A stretch of 64,000 nucleotides of DNA from Roseiarcus sp963781895. Its GTDB lineage: Bacteria; Pseudomonadota; Alphaproteobacteria; Rhizobiales; Beijerinckiaceae. Positions 56,271 through 64,000 of this stretch are shown one piece after another. Under the pieces are notes generated by a model. It saw only the letters and a list, made by a program, of their open reading frames with translations, was not told where the DNA came from and made no database searches. Position numbers and translations under genes: made by a program. How positions within the stretch are numbered: position 1 is the first letter of the stretch; the number at the start of each line of letters is the position of its first letter. The stretch spans positions 1-64,000 of the forward strand of contig CAWAIM010000025.1 in the NCBI GenBank assembly GCA_963781895.1, written 5' to 3'.

Positions 56271-57281
56271 ATGTTGAATAGACGTACCATATTGCAGTTG
56301 ATGGGAACCGCTTCGATCGCCGCCGCCTCGGGCGTCGCGCCCGCCACGGCGGCGAACAAGCTGCGCGTCGCTATGGTGGTCAAGTCGCTTGGCAACGGCT
56401 TCTTCGACGCCTGCCGCGACGGCGGCGAGGAGGCGGCGAAGGAACTCGGTAACGTCGAGTTGATCTACACGGGCCCGACCAAACCGACCGCCGAGGACCA
56501 GATCGCCGTGGTCGACAGCCTGATCGCACAAAAGGTCAATGCAATCGCAATCTCCTCCAACGACGCCAACGCGCTCGCCCCGGCGTGCAAGAAGGCGATG
56601 GAGAAGGGCATCACCGTCATCTCGTTCGATTCGGGCGTCGCCCTGGATGGGCGAATCATGCAGCTCGACCCGTCGAATGTCGCGCTCGTCGGCTCCAAAT
56701 GTGTGCAGATGATGGCCAAGACTCTGCATGACGAAGGCGATGTCGCCATTCTCTCGGCAACCGCCCAGGCCACGAACCAGAATTTGTGGATCGAGGCGAT
56801 GAAGAAGGAATGGGCCAAGCCCGAATACTCCAAGATGAAGCTCGTCGCGACAGTCTATGGGGACGATCAGGCTGACAAGAGCTATCGCGAGGCCCAAGGT
56901 CTGTTCAAAGCCTATCCGAACCTCAAGGGCATCATCGCTCCGACGTCGGTCGGAATTGTCGCCGCCGCCAAGGCGGTTGTCGACGCCGGCCTCGTCGGCA
57001 AGGTCTACGTGACCGGCCTTGGCCTTCCTTCCGAAATGAAAGGCGCCGTGCTTGCGGGCGCGACCGACACCTTCGCTATCTGGAACCCGATTGATCTTGG
57101 CTACACCGCCACCATGATCGCCGCGCTTATCGCGGAGGGCAAAGCGACCGGCAAGCCGGGTACGACAGTCCATGCCGGACGCATGGGCGATATCAAAATC
57201 GGCGAAGACGGGACGGCCGCCATGTCCGATCCGTTTACTTTCGACAAGTCGAACATCGAGAAATTCGCCAAGATTTTCTGA
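56271..57281 (+). CDS. rhaS: Rhamnose ABC transporter substrate-binding protein
   Basis: A 336-residue periplasmic sugar-binding protein (type I, Peripla_BP_4). An exported Tat/Sec-like leader MLNRRTILQLMGTASIAAAS is followed by the mature part LRVAMVVKSLGNGFFDACRDGGEEAAKELG, SLIAQKVNAIAISSNDANAL and a C-terminal lobe ending TFDKSNIEKFAKIF. Similarity of layout to rhizobial RhaS (between rhaR and the transporter genes) supports the ligand assignment. GGAGGAAAA precedes the ATG. A strong hairpin plus T-run follows the gene. Confidence 0.9.
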   Translation: MLNRRTILQLMGTASIAAASGVAPATAANKLRVAMVVKSLGNGFFDACRDGGEEAAKELGNVELIYTGPTKPTAEDQIAVVDSLIAQKVNAIAISSNDANALAPACKKAMEKGITVISFDSGVALDGRIMQLDPSNVALVGSKCVQMMAKTLHDEGDVAILSATAQATNQNLWIEAMKKEWAKPEYSKMKLVATVYGDDQADKSYREAQGLFKAYPNLKGIIAPTSVGIVAAAKAVVDAGLVGKVYVTGLGLPSEMKGAVLAGATDTFAIWNPIDLGYTATMIAALIAEGKATGKPGTTVHAGRMGDIKIGEDGTAAMSDPFTFDKSNIEKFAKIF

Positions 57282-57289
57282 CACCCGAG

Positions 57290-57325
57290 CGCCTCCGCTC
57301 GGGCGGAGCGGAGGCGTTCGTTTTT
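57290..57325 (+). terminator. Hairpin with T-run after rhaS (intra-operon terminator)
   Basis: CGCCTCCGCTC (57290-57300) and GAGCGGAGGCG (57306-57316) make a perfect 11-bp GC-rich stem with a 5-base loop, followed by TTCGTTTTTG. Read-through would lower rhaTPQUK relative to rhaS, as is usual for binding-protein genes. Confidence 0.85.
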
Positions 57326-57351
57326 GTTCCCGAATCGCAGAATTATTCGCC

Positions 57352-58890
57352 GTGACGCTAGCTTCTCCAACAAAATTGGCCGCGGGCAGGACACTTGTCC
57401 TTTCGCTGTCCGGTGTTTCGAAGTCTTTTCCCGGCGTGCGGGCGCTGCATGACGTCGGCCTCGCTCTCAATGAAGGCGAGGTCACGGCCCTGGTCGGCGA
57501 AAATGGGGCGGGAAAGTCAACGCTGGTCAAGGTTCTGACCGGCATCTACACGCCCGACTCCGGCGCGGTGCGCGTTCAGGGCCGGTCCGTCGCGTTCAGG
57601 AGCCCGCGCGACGCTTGGGCCGCCGGCATCGCCGCCATTCACCAGGAGACGGTGATGTTCGACGAGCTTTCCATCGCCGAAAACATTTTCATGGGTCACG
57701 CGCCCAAAACGCCGATCGGGCGGCTCGATTGGCAAGCGATGCGCGAAAAAAGCCGGACGCTGCTCGATGCGCTGGAGAGCGATCTCGATCCGACGACGCC
57801 GGTCAAGCAGCTGGGCGTAGCGCAGAAGCACATGGTCGAAATCGCCCGAGCCCTATCCCACGACGCGCGCGTTGTGATTATGGACGAGCCGACCGCCGCG
57901 CTCTCAGCGCGCGAAATAGAGGACTTGTTCCGCATTGTCGAGCGTCTGAAAAAGGACGGGCGGGCGATCCTGTTCATCTCGCACAAGTTCGACGAGATCT
58001 TCCGCGTCGCGGACCGATGGACCTGTCTGCGCGACGGCGAGGAGGTCGGCGAAGGATTGATCGCAGAGACCTCAGAACGGGAACTTGTCAGTCTGATGGT
58101 TGGGCGGTCGATCGACAAGGTCTTCCCCGAGAGGCAAGTTTCGCTGGGCAAGACGATGCTGGAAGTCGAAGACCTCTCGCACCCGACTGAATTTGATGGC
58201 CTCACATTTTCCCTTCGGCAAGGCGAAATTCTCGGGCTTTATGGTCTGGTCGGCGCGGGCCGCTCGGAAGCCATGCAATGCCTGTTTGGTTTGACGAGCC
58301 CGTCCCGCGGACAAATCCGTATCGACGGCTTGAAGGTCGAATTGACCTCCCCGGCGCAAGCTGTCGCCGCCGGCATTTCCTATGTGCCGGAGGATCGCCA
58401 AACTCAGGGTACGGTTCTTCCTTTCGGCGTGCGGGAGAACATTACGCTGGCCTCGCTGTCGCGCTACACTGCGTCGGGGGTTCTGTCCCTTGCCCGCGAA
58501 CTCAACGAAACGCGCCGCCTAGGCGAGCGCCTCGCTATCAAGGCGGCCAACTGGGAGCAGTCGCTCGGCGAGCTCTCGGGCGGCAACCAGCAGAAGGTGG
58601 TGATTGGGAAATGGCTCGCCACACGTCCACGCATCCTCATTCTCGACGAGCCGACGAAGGGGATCGACGTCGGCTCCAAGGCCGCGGTGCATGAGTTCAT
58701 GAACGAACTTGCCGGCGAAGGGCTGGCGATCGTCTTGATCTCGTCGGAACTGCCCGAGGTGATGGGCATGTCAAATTCCATTTTGGTGATGCGGGAGGGC
58801 CGCATTGTCGCGCGATTCGAACGCGGCGCGGCGAGTGCGGAAGCGGTCGTTCGCGCCGCATCGGGCCTTGCGCAAGAGGCGGCGGAATGA
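57352..58890 (+). CDS. rhaT: Rhamnose ABC transporter ATP-binding protein
   Basis: A 512-residue duplicated ATPase of the RbsA/MglA type. The first domain has Walker A GENGAGKSTLVKVLTG (~residue 48) and Walker B VVIMDEPTAAL. Its signature region reads LGVAQKHMVEIARAL instead of LSGGQ, normal for the degenerate half. The second domain has GLVGAGRSEAMQCLFG, the signature LSGGNQQKVVIGKWL and ILILDEPTKGID. The start is GTG at 57352, 26 bp after the terminator hairpin; an upstream frame lacks family content. The stop overlaps rhaP by 4 bp. Confidence 0.92.
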   Translation: MTLASPTKLAAGRTLVLSLSGVSKSFPGVRALHDVGLALNEGEVTALVGENGAGKSTLVKVLTGIYTPDSGAVRVQGRSVAFRSPRDAWAAGIAAIHQETVMFDELSIAENIFMGHAPKTPIGRLDWQAMREKSRTLLDALESDLDPTTPVKQLGVAQKHMVEIARALSHDARVVIMDEPTAALSAREIEDLFRIVERLKKDGRAILFISHKFDEIFRVADRWTCLRDGEEVGEGLIAETSERELVSLMVGRSIDKVFPERQVSLGKTMLEVEDLSHPTEFDGLTFSLRQGEILGLYGLVGAGRSEAMQCLFGLTSPSRGQIRIDGLKVELTSPAQAVAAGISYVPEDRQTQGTVLPFGVRENITLASLSRYTASGVLSLARELNETRRLGERLAIKAANWEQSLGELSGGNQQKVVIGKWLATRPRILILDEPTKGIDVGSKAAVHEFMNELAGEGLAIVLISSELPEVMGMSNSILVMREGRIVARFERGAASAEAVVRAASGLAQEAAE

Positions 58891-59885
58891 AGCTCCATCG
58901 CGAAACCCTTTTGGCCGGAATTATCCTGGCCCTCGTCATCGGCGTCGGGTTGCGGGCGCCGGCGTTCGTGACTCTCCCGAGCTTGCTCGGCGTTCTTACC
59001 GACACAAGCCCTCTGTTCATGCTCACGCTTGCGCAGATGGGCGTACTGCTGACCCGGGGTATCGATCTTTCGGTCGCCGCAAATTTGGCGCTGACCGGGA
59101 TGGTCGCGGGTCTCGTCAACCATGCCGCGCCGGGCCTGCCGATCCTGGCCATCATTACGCTCGCCATCTTGTTCGGCGCCGTCCTCGGCCTTGTCAACGC
59201 AACGTTGATCGCGGGCCTCGGCATTCCTCCGATCGTCGTGACGCTGGGCACGATGGCGATCTATCGCGGGGCGATCTTCCTCATCGCCCGCGGCGCTTGG
59301 CTCACCTCAAAGGATATGAGCCCCGCTTTCCTCGCAACGCCGAAAGTCCAGTTTCTGGGACTTTCGAGCTTGATCTGGATCGCCGCCGCAGTGGCGATCG
59401 GCGCTTGGATTTTCCTCAATCACACGGCCGCAGGCCGTGCGCTTTATGCGGTCGGCGGAAACCCTGTGGCGGCACGCTATTGCGGCATCGACCTCGCGCG
59501 TCAGCAGCTCATAGTTTACGTGGTCTCTGGCGCGGTGTCGGGGCTCTGCGGTTATCTCTGGGTGTCGCGTTATGGCATCGCCTATTCCGACATCGCTCTC
59601 GGTTACGAATTGACCGTGATCGCGGCTTGCGTCATCGGCGGCGTCTCGATTGCGGGCGGCGTCGGCTCGGTGCCCGGCGCGCTCCTCGGCGCACTGTTTC
59701 TCGGCGTGATCGTCAACGCTCTGCCTGTCATCAACGTCTCACCTTTCTGGCAGATGGCGATTTCAGGCGCTGTCATTCTTGCCGCAGTCATCGTGAATTC
59801 CCGATCGGAACGGAGCGGCGGAAAACTGATCTTGCCGGAGGCGCGGCAGAAGGCCGCCAGCGTATCTGGAGCTGCTGCATCATGA
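58887..59885 (+). CDS. rhaP: Rhamnose ABC transporter permease
   Basis: A 332-residue BPD_transp_2 (RbsC-type) permease with about eight to ten membrane helices. Conserved blocks are LTRGIDLSVAANLALTGMVAG, GLVNATLIAGLGIPPIVVTLGTMAIYRG (cytoplasmic coupling region nearby), GNPVAARYCGID and VIGGVSIAGGVGSVPGALLGAL. It overlaps rhaT upstream and rhaQ downstream by 4 bp (ATGA), so the three are translationally coupled. Confidence 0.92.
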   Translation: MKLHRETLLAGIILALVIGVGLRAPAFVTLPSLLGVLTDTSPLFMLTLAQMGVLLTRGIDLSVAANLALTGMVAGLVNHAAPGLPILAIITLAILFGAVLGLVNATLIAGLGIPPIVVTLGTMAIYRGAIFLIARGAWLTSKDMSPAFLATPKVQFLGLSSLIWIAAAVAIGAWIFLNHTAAGRALYAVGGNPVAARYCGIDLARQQLIVYVVSGAVSGLCGYLWVSRYGIAYSDIALGYELTVIAACVIGGVSIAGGVGSVPGALLGALFLGVIVNALPVINVSPFWQMAISGAVILAAVIVNSRSERSGGKLILPEARQKAASVSGAAAS

Positions 59886-60886
59886 GCGAAGTCTCCGCGC
59901 CGTCGCGCTATCACGTCGCGGACAGCCCGCCGCGCACCGTCGCCGATTTTGTTCTGCGATGGGAGACGATCCTGGTCGCGTTGCTCGTTCTGACCGTCGT
60001 CGTCAACGCCGCGCTGTCCCCCTACTTCCTCGATGTCGGCAATCTCCTCGACGCTACGTTCAATTTTTCCGAGAAGGCGATGATCGCGCTCGGAATGGCG
60101 TTGCTCATCATCGCGCGCGACATTGATCTTTCCGTCGCCGCGATCGTCGCGCTCGTCTCCTTGCTGATGGGACTTAGTGCCGTCGCGGGCGCCAATACCG
60201 GCGCGTTGCTCGTCGTGGCGCTTGCGACTGGAGCCGCCTGTGGTGCGATTAACGGCGCGTTGGTTACCGGATTGGCTTTGCCCGCCATCGTGGTGACGAT
60301 CGGCACCATGTCACTGTTTCGGGGAGTCGCCCAGGTGGCGCTCGGCGACCAGGCGCTGACCAAGTATCCCAACGCCCTCCTTTCGATCGGTCAGGGTTAT
60401 GTCGGCGCTGGCGTGCCGGCGTCGTTCGCGACGTTCCTCGCTTTGGCGCTGGGCATCGGTTTCGTGCTGCACAAGACCCCATTCGGGCGGCGCATCTTCG
60501 CCATCGGCGCCAATCCGGAAACGGCTCGGTTTTCCGGAATCGGGGTGAAGCGAATTCGATTCAGCCTGTTCGTGCTTTCAGGGCTGCTGTCGGGCTTGGC
60601 GGCATTTTTTCTCACCGGACGCATCGGCTCCACCCGTCCAAATATCGCCCAGGGGTGGGAGTTGGAGGCGGTGACGATGGTCGTGCTCGGCGGCGTATCC
60701 ATCACCGGCGGCGCGGGAACCATTCCTGGCGTCGTTCTGGCAGTGTTCGTGCTGGGACTGACGACATTCGGCATGTCCCTGATGAACGTCCCGGGGATCG
60801 TTATCAACGTCCTCCTCGGCCTGTTGTTGATAGCGGTTCTCGCTGCGCCGATCGTGGCGCGGCGCTGGCTGACGGCGGGGAGGTGA
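59882..60886 (+). CDS. rhaQ: Rhamnose ABC transporter permease (second subunit)
   Basis: A 334-residue RbsC-type permease, paralogue of RhaP. Blocks: LLIIARDIDLSVAAIVALVS, INGALVTGLALPAIVVTIGTMSLFRGVAQV, GANPETARFSGIGVKRIRF, and LGGVSITGGAGTIPGVVLAVF. It forms the heterodimeric membrane channel with RhaP. The start ATG at 59882 overlaps the rhaP stop. Confidence 0.92.
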   Translation: MSEVSAPSRYHVADSPPRTVADFVLRWETILVALLVLTVVVNAALSPYFLDVGNLLDATFNFSEKAMIALGMALLIIARDIDLSVAAIVALVSLLMGLSAVAGANTGALLVVALATGAACGAINGALVTGLALPAIVVTIGTMSLFRGVAQVALGDQALTKYPNALLSIGQGYVGAGVPASFATFLALALGIGFVLHKTPFGRRIFAIGANPETARFSGIGVKRIRFSLFVLSGLLSGLAAFFLTGRIGSTRPNIAQGWELEAVTMVVLGGVSITGGAGTIPGVVLAVFVLGLTTFGMSLMNVPGIVINVLLGLLLIAVLAAPIVARRWLTAGR

Positions 60887-60890
60887 GGAA

Positions 60891-61225
60891 ATGCAGCGAA
60901 ACGCCTTCAAGGTGTTCCTCAGCCCTGGCGAGGCGCACGAATGCCGCCACCGCCATGGCGCGATCTGGCCGGAGCTGAAGGCGCTGCTGGGCGACACGGG
61001 CGTCGGCAATTGTTCCATATTTCTCGACCCGAGACCAACGCCCTCTTCACTTGTCTCGAGCGCCCGGAACGCCACGGCATGGACGATTTGCCGCTGCATC
61101 CGTCATGCAGCGCTGATGGGCGCACATGAGGGACATCATGGCTGCGAACCCCGACGGCAGCCCCGTCACGGCCCCGCTGGTCGAGATGTTTCATCTGGAA
61201 CGATACCCCGGGGTTGAGGGCATGA
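60891..61225 (+). pseudogene. rhaU: L-rhamnose mutarotase, broken by two deletions and a stop codon
   Basis: RhaU interconverts alpha and beta rhamnopyranose. The N-terminal frame reads MQRNAFKVFLSPGEAHECRH then AIWPELKALLGDTGVG and SIFLDP. A base is missing near 61030 and the next frame carries ETNALFTCLERPERHGMDDL. A second base is missing near 61105, and the frame returns with VMQR, then TGA where relatives have Trp, then WAHMRDIMAANPDGSPVTAP and VEMFHLER. The tail then reads in frame into rhaK. Relatives are ~105 residues and have Tyr where this has Cys in NCSIF. It could be sequence error or true decay. Confidence 0.75.
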
Positions 61226-62586
61226 GGGGCTGCGTCGCGGTTCTCGACCTCGGCAAGACCAACATCAAGGTTGTCGCCTTCGACGAGGCCGGCGAGGTTC
61301 TGGCCGAACGCAGCAGGCCGAACGCGGCGCTCGCGCCGGACTCGCATTGCCCATATCTGCGCCTCGACACGGAGGGCGCGTGGGCGTTCTTCATCGCCGC
61401 GCTCAGGGATATCGGCGCGCGCTTCGCCGTCGAGGCGATCTCGATCGCGGCCCACGGCGCCGCGGGCGTTCTCGTCAGCGACGAGGGCGTCGCGCTGCCG
61501 CCGATGGATTATGAATTCGACGGCTTCGAGGTCATCGCCGCCGCCTACGAGGAGATTCGGCCGCCGTTCGAGGAGACGCTGTCGCCGAGCCTGCCGCGCG
61601 GCCTGAACCTCGGGCGGCAGCCCTTTTATCTTCAGCGCCGGTTCCCGGCCGAATTCGCGCGCGCGACCGCCTTCCTCGCCTATCCGCAATATTGGGCCTG
61701 GCGGCTCGGCGGCGCGATGGCGACGGAAGTCACCTCGCTGGGCGCCCACACCGATCTGTGGCGCCCGCGGGAGGGCCGCCTTTCCAGCATGGTGGACCGG
61801 CTCGGGTGGCGGCGCCTGTTCCCGCCGTTGCGCAAGGCGTGGGAGACGCTGGGTCCGCTTCGGCCCGAGGTCGCGGCGGCGACGGGGCTCGATCCGGAGG
61901 TGCGGGTGGTTTGCGGCGCGCACGATTCGAACGCGTCCCTGGTTCCGCATTTGGCCTCGAGACGGGATCCCTTCACCGTCATCTCGACGGGAACCTGGGT
62001 GATCATCATGGCCGTCGGCGGCAAGGGACGGCTCGATCCCGAGGCCGACATGCTGGCCAATGTCGACGTGCGCGGAGTTCCGGTGCCGACCGCGCAATTC
62101 ATGGGCGGACGCGAGTTCGCGGTCCTCGCGGGAGAAGAGCCGCCCGAGGCGGGCGAGGCCGACGTGGCGGCGATCATCGCCTCCGGCGCCATCGCCATCC
62201 CCGCCTTTTCCGATCAGGGCGGCCCGTTCGCCGGCCGCAAGGGCCGCATCGAGGGGCCGGCGCCCGCGACGGCGCCTCAGCGGACGGCGCTGGCGACGCT
62301 CTATGCGGCGCTGATGACCGCCCATCTGATCGAACGCCTGGAGGCGCCGGGCGATCTGATCGTCGAAGGCGGCTTCAACCGGACGCCGGCTTTCGCCGCC
62401 GTCCTCGCCGGCCTCCTCCCCGCCCGGCAGGTCGTCGTCGCCCCGAAGAGCGCCGGCGCGGCGGGGGGCGCGGCGCTGCTCGCCCGCTGGGGCAAGCCGT
62501 TCGAGCCGCCGCGGCGCGACGTCGCGCGCGCCTGGGTCGTTCCAGGACTGCAGGCGTATCGGGAGCGGTGGGAGAGCCTCCTTTAG
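61222..62586 (+). CDS. rhaK: L-rhamnulokinase-like FGGY kinase
   Basis: A 454-residue FGGY-family sugar kinase phosphorylating L-rhamnulose (or rhamnose-derived ketose). The N-terminal ATPase phosphate loop VAVLDLGKTNIKVVAFDEAG, YPQYWAWRLGGAMATEVTSLGAHTDLW, VCGAHDSNASLVPHLA (catalytic Asp region) and VISTGTWVIIMAVGG are clear. The start ATG at 61222 is chosen because the frame upstream of it encodes the mutarotase tail. It is the last gene of the rhaRSTPQUK operon; its stop overlaps a short open frame on the other strand. Confidence 0.9.
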   Translation: MRGCVAVLDLGKTNIKVVAFDEAGEVLAERSRPNAALAPDSHCPYLRLDTEGAWAFFIAALRDIGARFAVEAISIAAHGAAGVLVSDEGVALPPMDYEFDGFEVIAAAYEEIRPPFEETLSPSLPRGLNLGRQPFYLQRRFPAEFARATAFLAYPQYWAWRLGGAMATEVTSLGAHTDLWRPREGRLSSMVDRLGWRRLFPPLRKAWETLGPLRPEVAAATGLDPEVRVVCGAHDSNASLVPHLASRRDPFTVISTGTWVIIMAVGGKGRLDPEADMLANVDVRGVPVPTAQFMGGREFAVLAGEEPPEAGEADVAAIIASGAIAIPAFSDQGGPFAGRKGRIEGPAPATAPQRTALATLYAALMTAHLIERLEAPGDLIVEGGFNRTPAFAAVLAGLLPARQVVVAPKSAGAAGGAALLARWGKPFEPPRRDVARAWVVPGLQAYRERWESLL

Positions 62587-62774
62587 ATCGCGTCGACAGG
62601 CCCGAGCGCCGGCCGCGCGCCCGCCGCTCGACTGATCGTGGGCGCGGTCCGCCCAGGAGCGGAACGCTCGCGCCCGCTCTCGTTCACGCCGTCGGCGAGC
62701 CCTCGGCCGGCGCGGACCGCTTGGCGGAACTCCGGCGCGTGCGGCTTGGCGGAAGGCAACGGGACGTGATTCAT
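62583..62774 (-). CDS. Possible small hypothetical protein, 63 aa
   Basis: ATG at 62774, MNHVPLPSAKPHAPEFRQAV then a Arg/Gly/Ala-rich part to TAA at 62583. The region just upstream (62770-62830) is AT-rich and could hold a promoter; only a weak purine stretch (AAAGAAA) serves as ribosome site. No family or domain recognised. It overlaps the rhaK stop by 3 bases on the opposite strand. Low confidence. Confidence 0.3.
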   Translation of the reverse strand: MNHVPLPSAKPHAPEFRQAVRAGRGLADGVNESGRERSAPGRTAPTISRAAGARPALGPVDAI

Positions 62775-63070
62775 AGTCGTTTCTTTAAGCTTTACGAGAT
62801 TATCGTGGGAATGCGCCGTCGATTCAATCATAACGCGAAAGCAAGACCCCCTTCTCGCCTGCGGTACTCCAGCCGGATTCGCTTCGGCGGCCGCGGTCAT
62901 GGCGATCGGTCGGCGGTTTTCTGTGGCTAACCTATCCTGCGACTTGCGTTATGTGTGCGGTTGGCTGGATAGTGGGGGTGGTTGGCGGCGCCTGGGGCGG
63001 GCGGCGCGGATGACGGGCGGGCGATTGGACGACCTCTTCGGCTCGAGGGGGTTTGGCAAAGAGGCGGCTG

Positions 63071-64000
63071 ATGAATCAACCCGGCCCCGCCGCCGGCCCC
63101 GGCCCCGCCGCCGGCGCCGCGACGCCTGTCGACGCTGGCTTGCGCGCCTTGTGCGGGATCGCGGCCTATTACCGGATCGGCGCGGATCCGGCGCAGCTGG
63201 CGCGCGAACTGGCGCTGACGGACGGGGCGGCCGACGAATCGGATCTGATCCGCGCGGCGCGGATGATCGGCCTGAAGGCGCGCCTGGCGACCGGGATCAG
63301 CGCGGCGCGGCTGGCGAAATTGCCGGCGCCGGCGATCGTGCGGGTGGAGAGCGGGGCGCTGCTGGTGTTCGGCGGGGTGGGCCCTTCGGGGCAGTGCCGT
63401 CTGGTCGATCCGATCAGCCACGCCAGCCAGATGGTGGGGCTGGAGGACTGCGCGCGGGCGATCGGCGGCCGGGCGCTTCTGGTCGCGCGCCGGGTCGGCG
63501 GGGCGGGGGCGAGCCCGGTCCTGTTCGGCCTTCGCTGGTTTCTGCCGACCCTGTGGCGTTATCGCCGTCCGCTCGGCCATGTGCTGGCGGCGTCGCTGTT
63601 CGTGCAGATTTTCGCCCTGACGACGCCGTTGTTTTTTCAGGTGGTGGTCGACAAGGTGCTGACCCACAAGGGCTACGAGACGCTGCTGGCGCTGGTCGGG
63701 GGGCTGATGGCGATCGGGCTGTTCGACGTGGCGCTGCAATATCTGCGCAGCTACGCGCTGTCGCACACCGCCAACCGGATCGACGTCGAACTGGGCCAGC
63801 GGCTGTTCGCGCATCTGTTGCGGTTGCCGATGAGCTATTTCGAGACGCGGCCGGCCGGGCAGACGGTGGCGCGGGTGCGCGAACTGGAGACGATCCGCGG
63901 CTTTCTGACCGGGCAGGGGCTGTTTGCGGCGATCGATCTGGTGTTTGCGGCGGTGTTCGTGGGGGTGCTGCTGGCCTATTCGTGGCGGCTGACGCTGATC
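63071..64000 (+). CDS. Type I secretion ABC transporter (HlyB/PrtD-like), 5' part
   Basis: First 310 residues of an ABC exporter cut by the window end. A Pro-Gly-Ala repeat leader (PGPAAGPGPAAGAA, residues 4-17) precedes a C39-peptidase-like domain (~18-140: LRALCGIAAYYRIGADPAQL, DLIRAARMIGLKARL, CRLVDPISHASQMV). The catalytic Cys/His context of bacteriocin-processing C39 domains is not evident, so it is likely the non-proteolytic HlyB-like type that docks an RTX substrate. Membrane helices start at ~170 (VLAASLFVQIFALTTPLFFQVVVDKVL). ATG at 63071 has AAGAGG upstream. The ATPase domain, adaptor and cargo lie beyond. Confidence 0.87.
   Translation, partial: MNQPGPAAGPGPAAGAATPVDAGLRALCGIAAYYRIGADPAQLARELALTDGAADESDLIRAARMIGLKARLATGISAARLAKLPAPAIVRVESGALLVFGGVGPSGQCRLVDPISHASQMVGLEDCARAIGGRALLVARRVGGAGASPVLFGLRWFLPTLWRYRRPLGHVLAASLFVQIFALTTPLFFQVVVDKVLTHKGYETLLALVGGLMAIGLFDVALQYLRSYALSHTANRIDVELGQRLFAHLLRLPMSYFETRPAGQTVARVRELETIRGFLTGQGLFAAIDLVFAAVFVGVLLAYSWRLTLI

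Overview
The window looks like a chromosomal segment from a GC-rich alphaproteobacterium, most likely order Hyphomicrobiales (Rhizobiales). The evidence is a rhizobial-type FtsY N-terminus, a stand-alone F1 operon (atpHAGDC without Fo genes), a rhizobial rhamnose locus (rhaDI diverging from rhaR-S-T-P-Q-U-K), a BigR/SqrR-type persulfide sensor, and REP-like inverted repeats between genes. I cannot name a genus.

Layout. 1-5 kb: 5' end of ftsY, a pseudouridine synthase and a transglutaminase/DUF2126 protein. 4.7-14.8 kb: mixed metabolic genes (PEP mutase/isocitrate lyase family, GNAT, IlvD/Edd dehydratase, a secreted protein, NnrU, DUF1398, MarR, trans-aconitate methyltransferase, GYD protein, tRNA-Arg, SpoIIAA-like, gamma-glutamyltransferase). 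14.9-17.4 kb: an acyl-CoA synthetase and a ketopantoate reductase-like gene crossed by many single-base insertions. 18.4-25.6 kb: two divergent gene groups that may form one uncharacterised catabolic module (MetE-like protein, creatininase family, RidA / ABC binding protein, cytosine-deaminase-like amidohydrolase, FAD-linked oxidase, flavodoxin-fold oxidoreductase). 25.7-26.5 kb: a PEPxxWA-CTERM protein. 27.3-33.2 kb: LysR regulator and a complete glyoxylate-to-2-phosphoglycerate operon (gcl-hyi-glxR-glycerate kinase). 33.3-40.6 kb: sulfide-response locus (TauE/SafE, SQR, two DUF2892 proteins, BigR-like repressor) diverging from an RND efflux pair. 40.6-47.3 kb: tRNA-Gln, threonine dehydratase-like gene, a broken MmcQ/YjbR gene, and atpCDGAH. 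47.7-51.3 kb: lepA, an HTH protein, and a Phd/VapC toxin-antitoxin pair. 51.5-62.6 kb: L-rhamnose catabolism and ABC uptake. 63.1 kb to the end: start of a type I secretion ABC transporter.

How the parts work together. Glyoxylate is carboligated to tartronate semialdehyde, reduced to glycerate and phosphorylated into central metabolism. A perfect LysR-type T-N11-A palindrome lies between the LysR gene and gcl. Rhamnose is imported by RhaSTPQ, mutarotated (RhaU), isomerised (RhaI), phosphorylated (RhaK) and cleaved/oxidised (RhaD). The sulfide locus senses persulfide through a Cys pair (C30/C96) with the spacing known in BigR/SqrR.

Caveat. At least a dozen otherwise intact genes, including the essential atpD, are interrupted by single-base indels. 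Most are probably sequence errors rather than biology. I therefore annotate full-length genes with the indel noted, and reserve 'pseudogene' for cases with more than one lesion, truncation or an in-frame stop.
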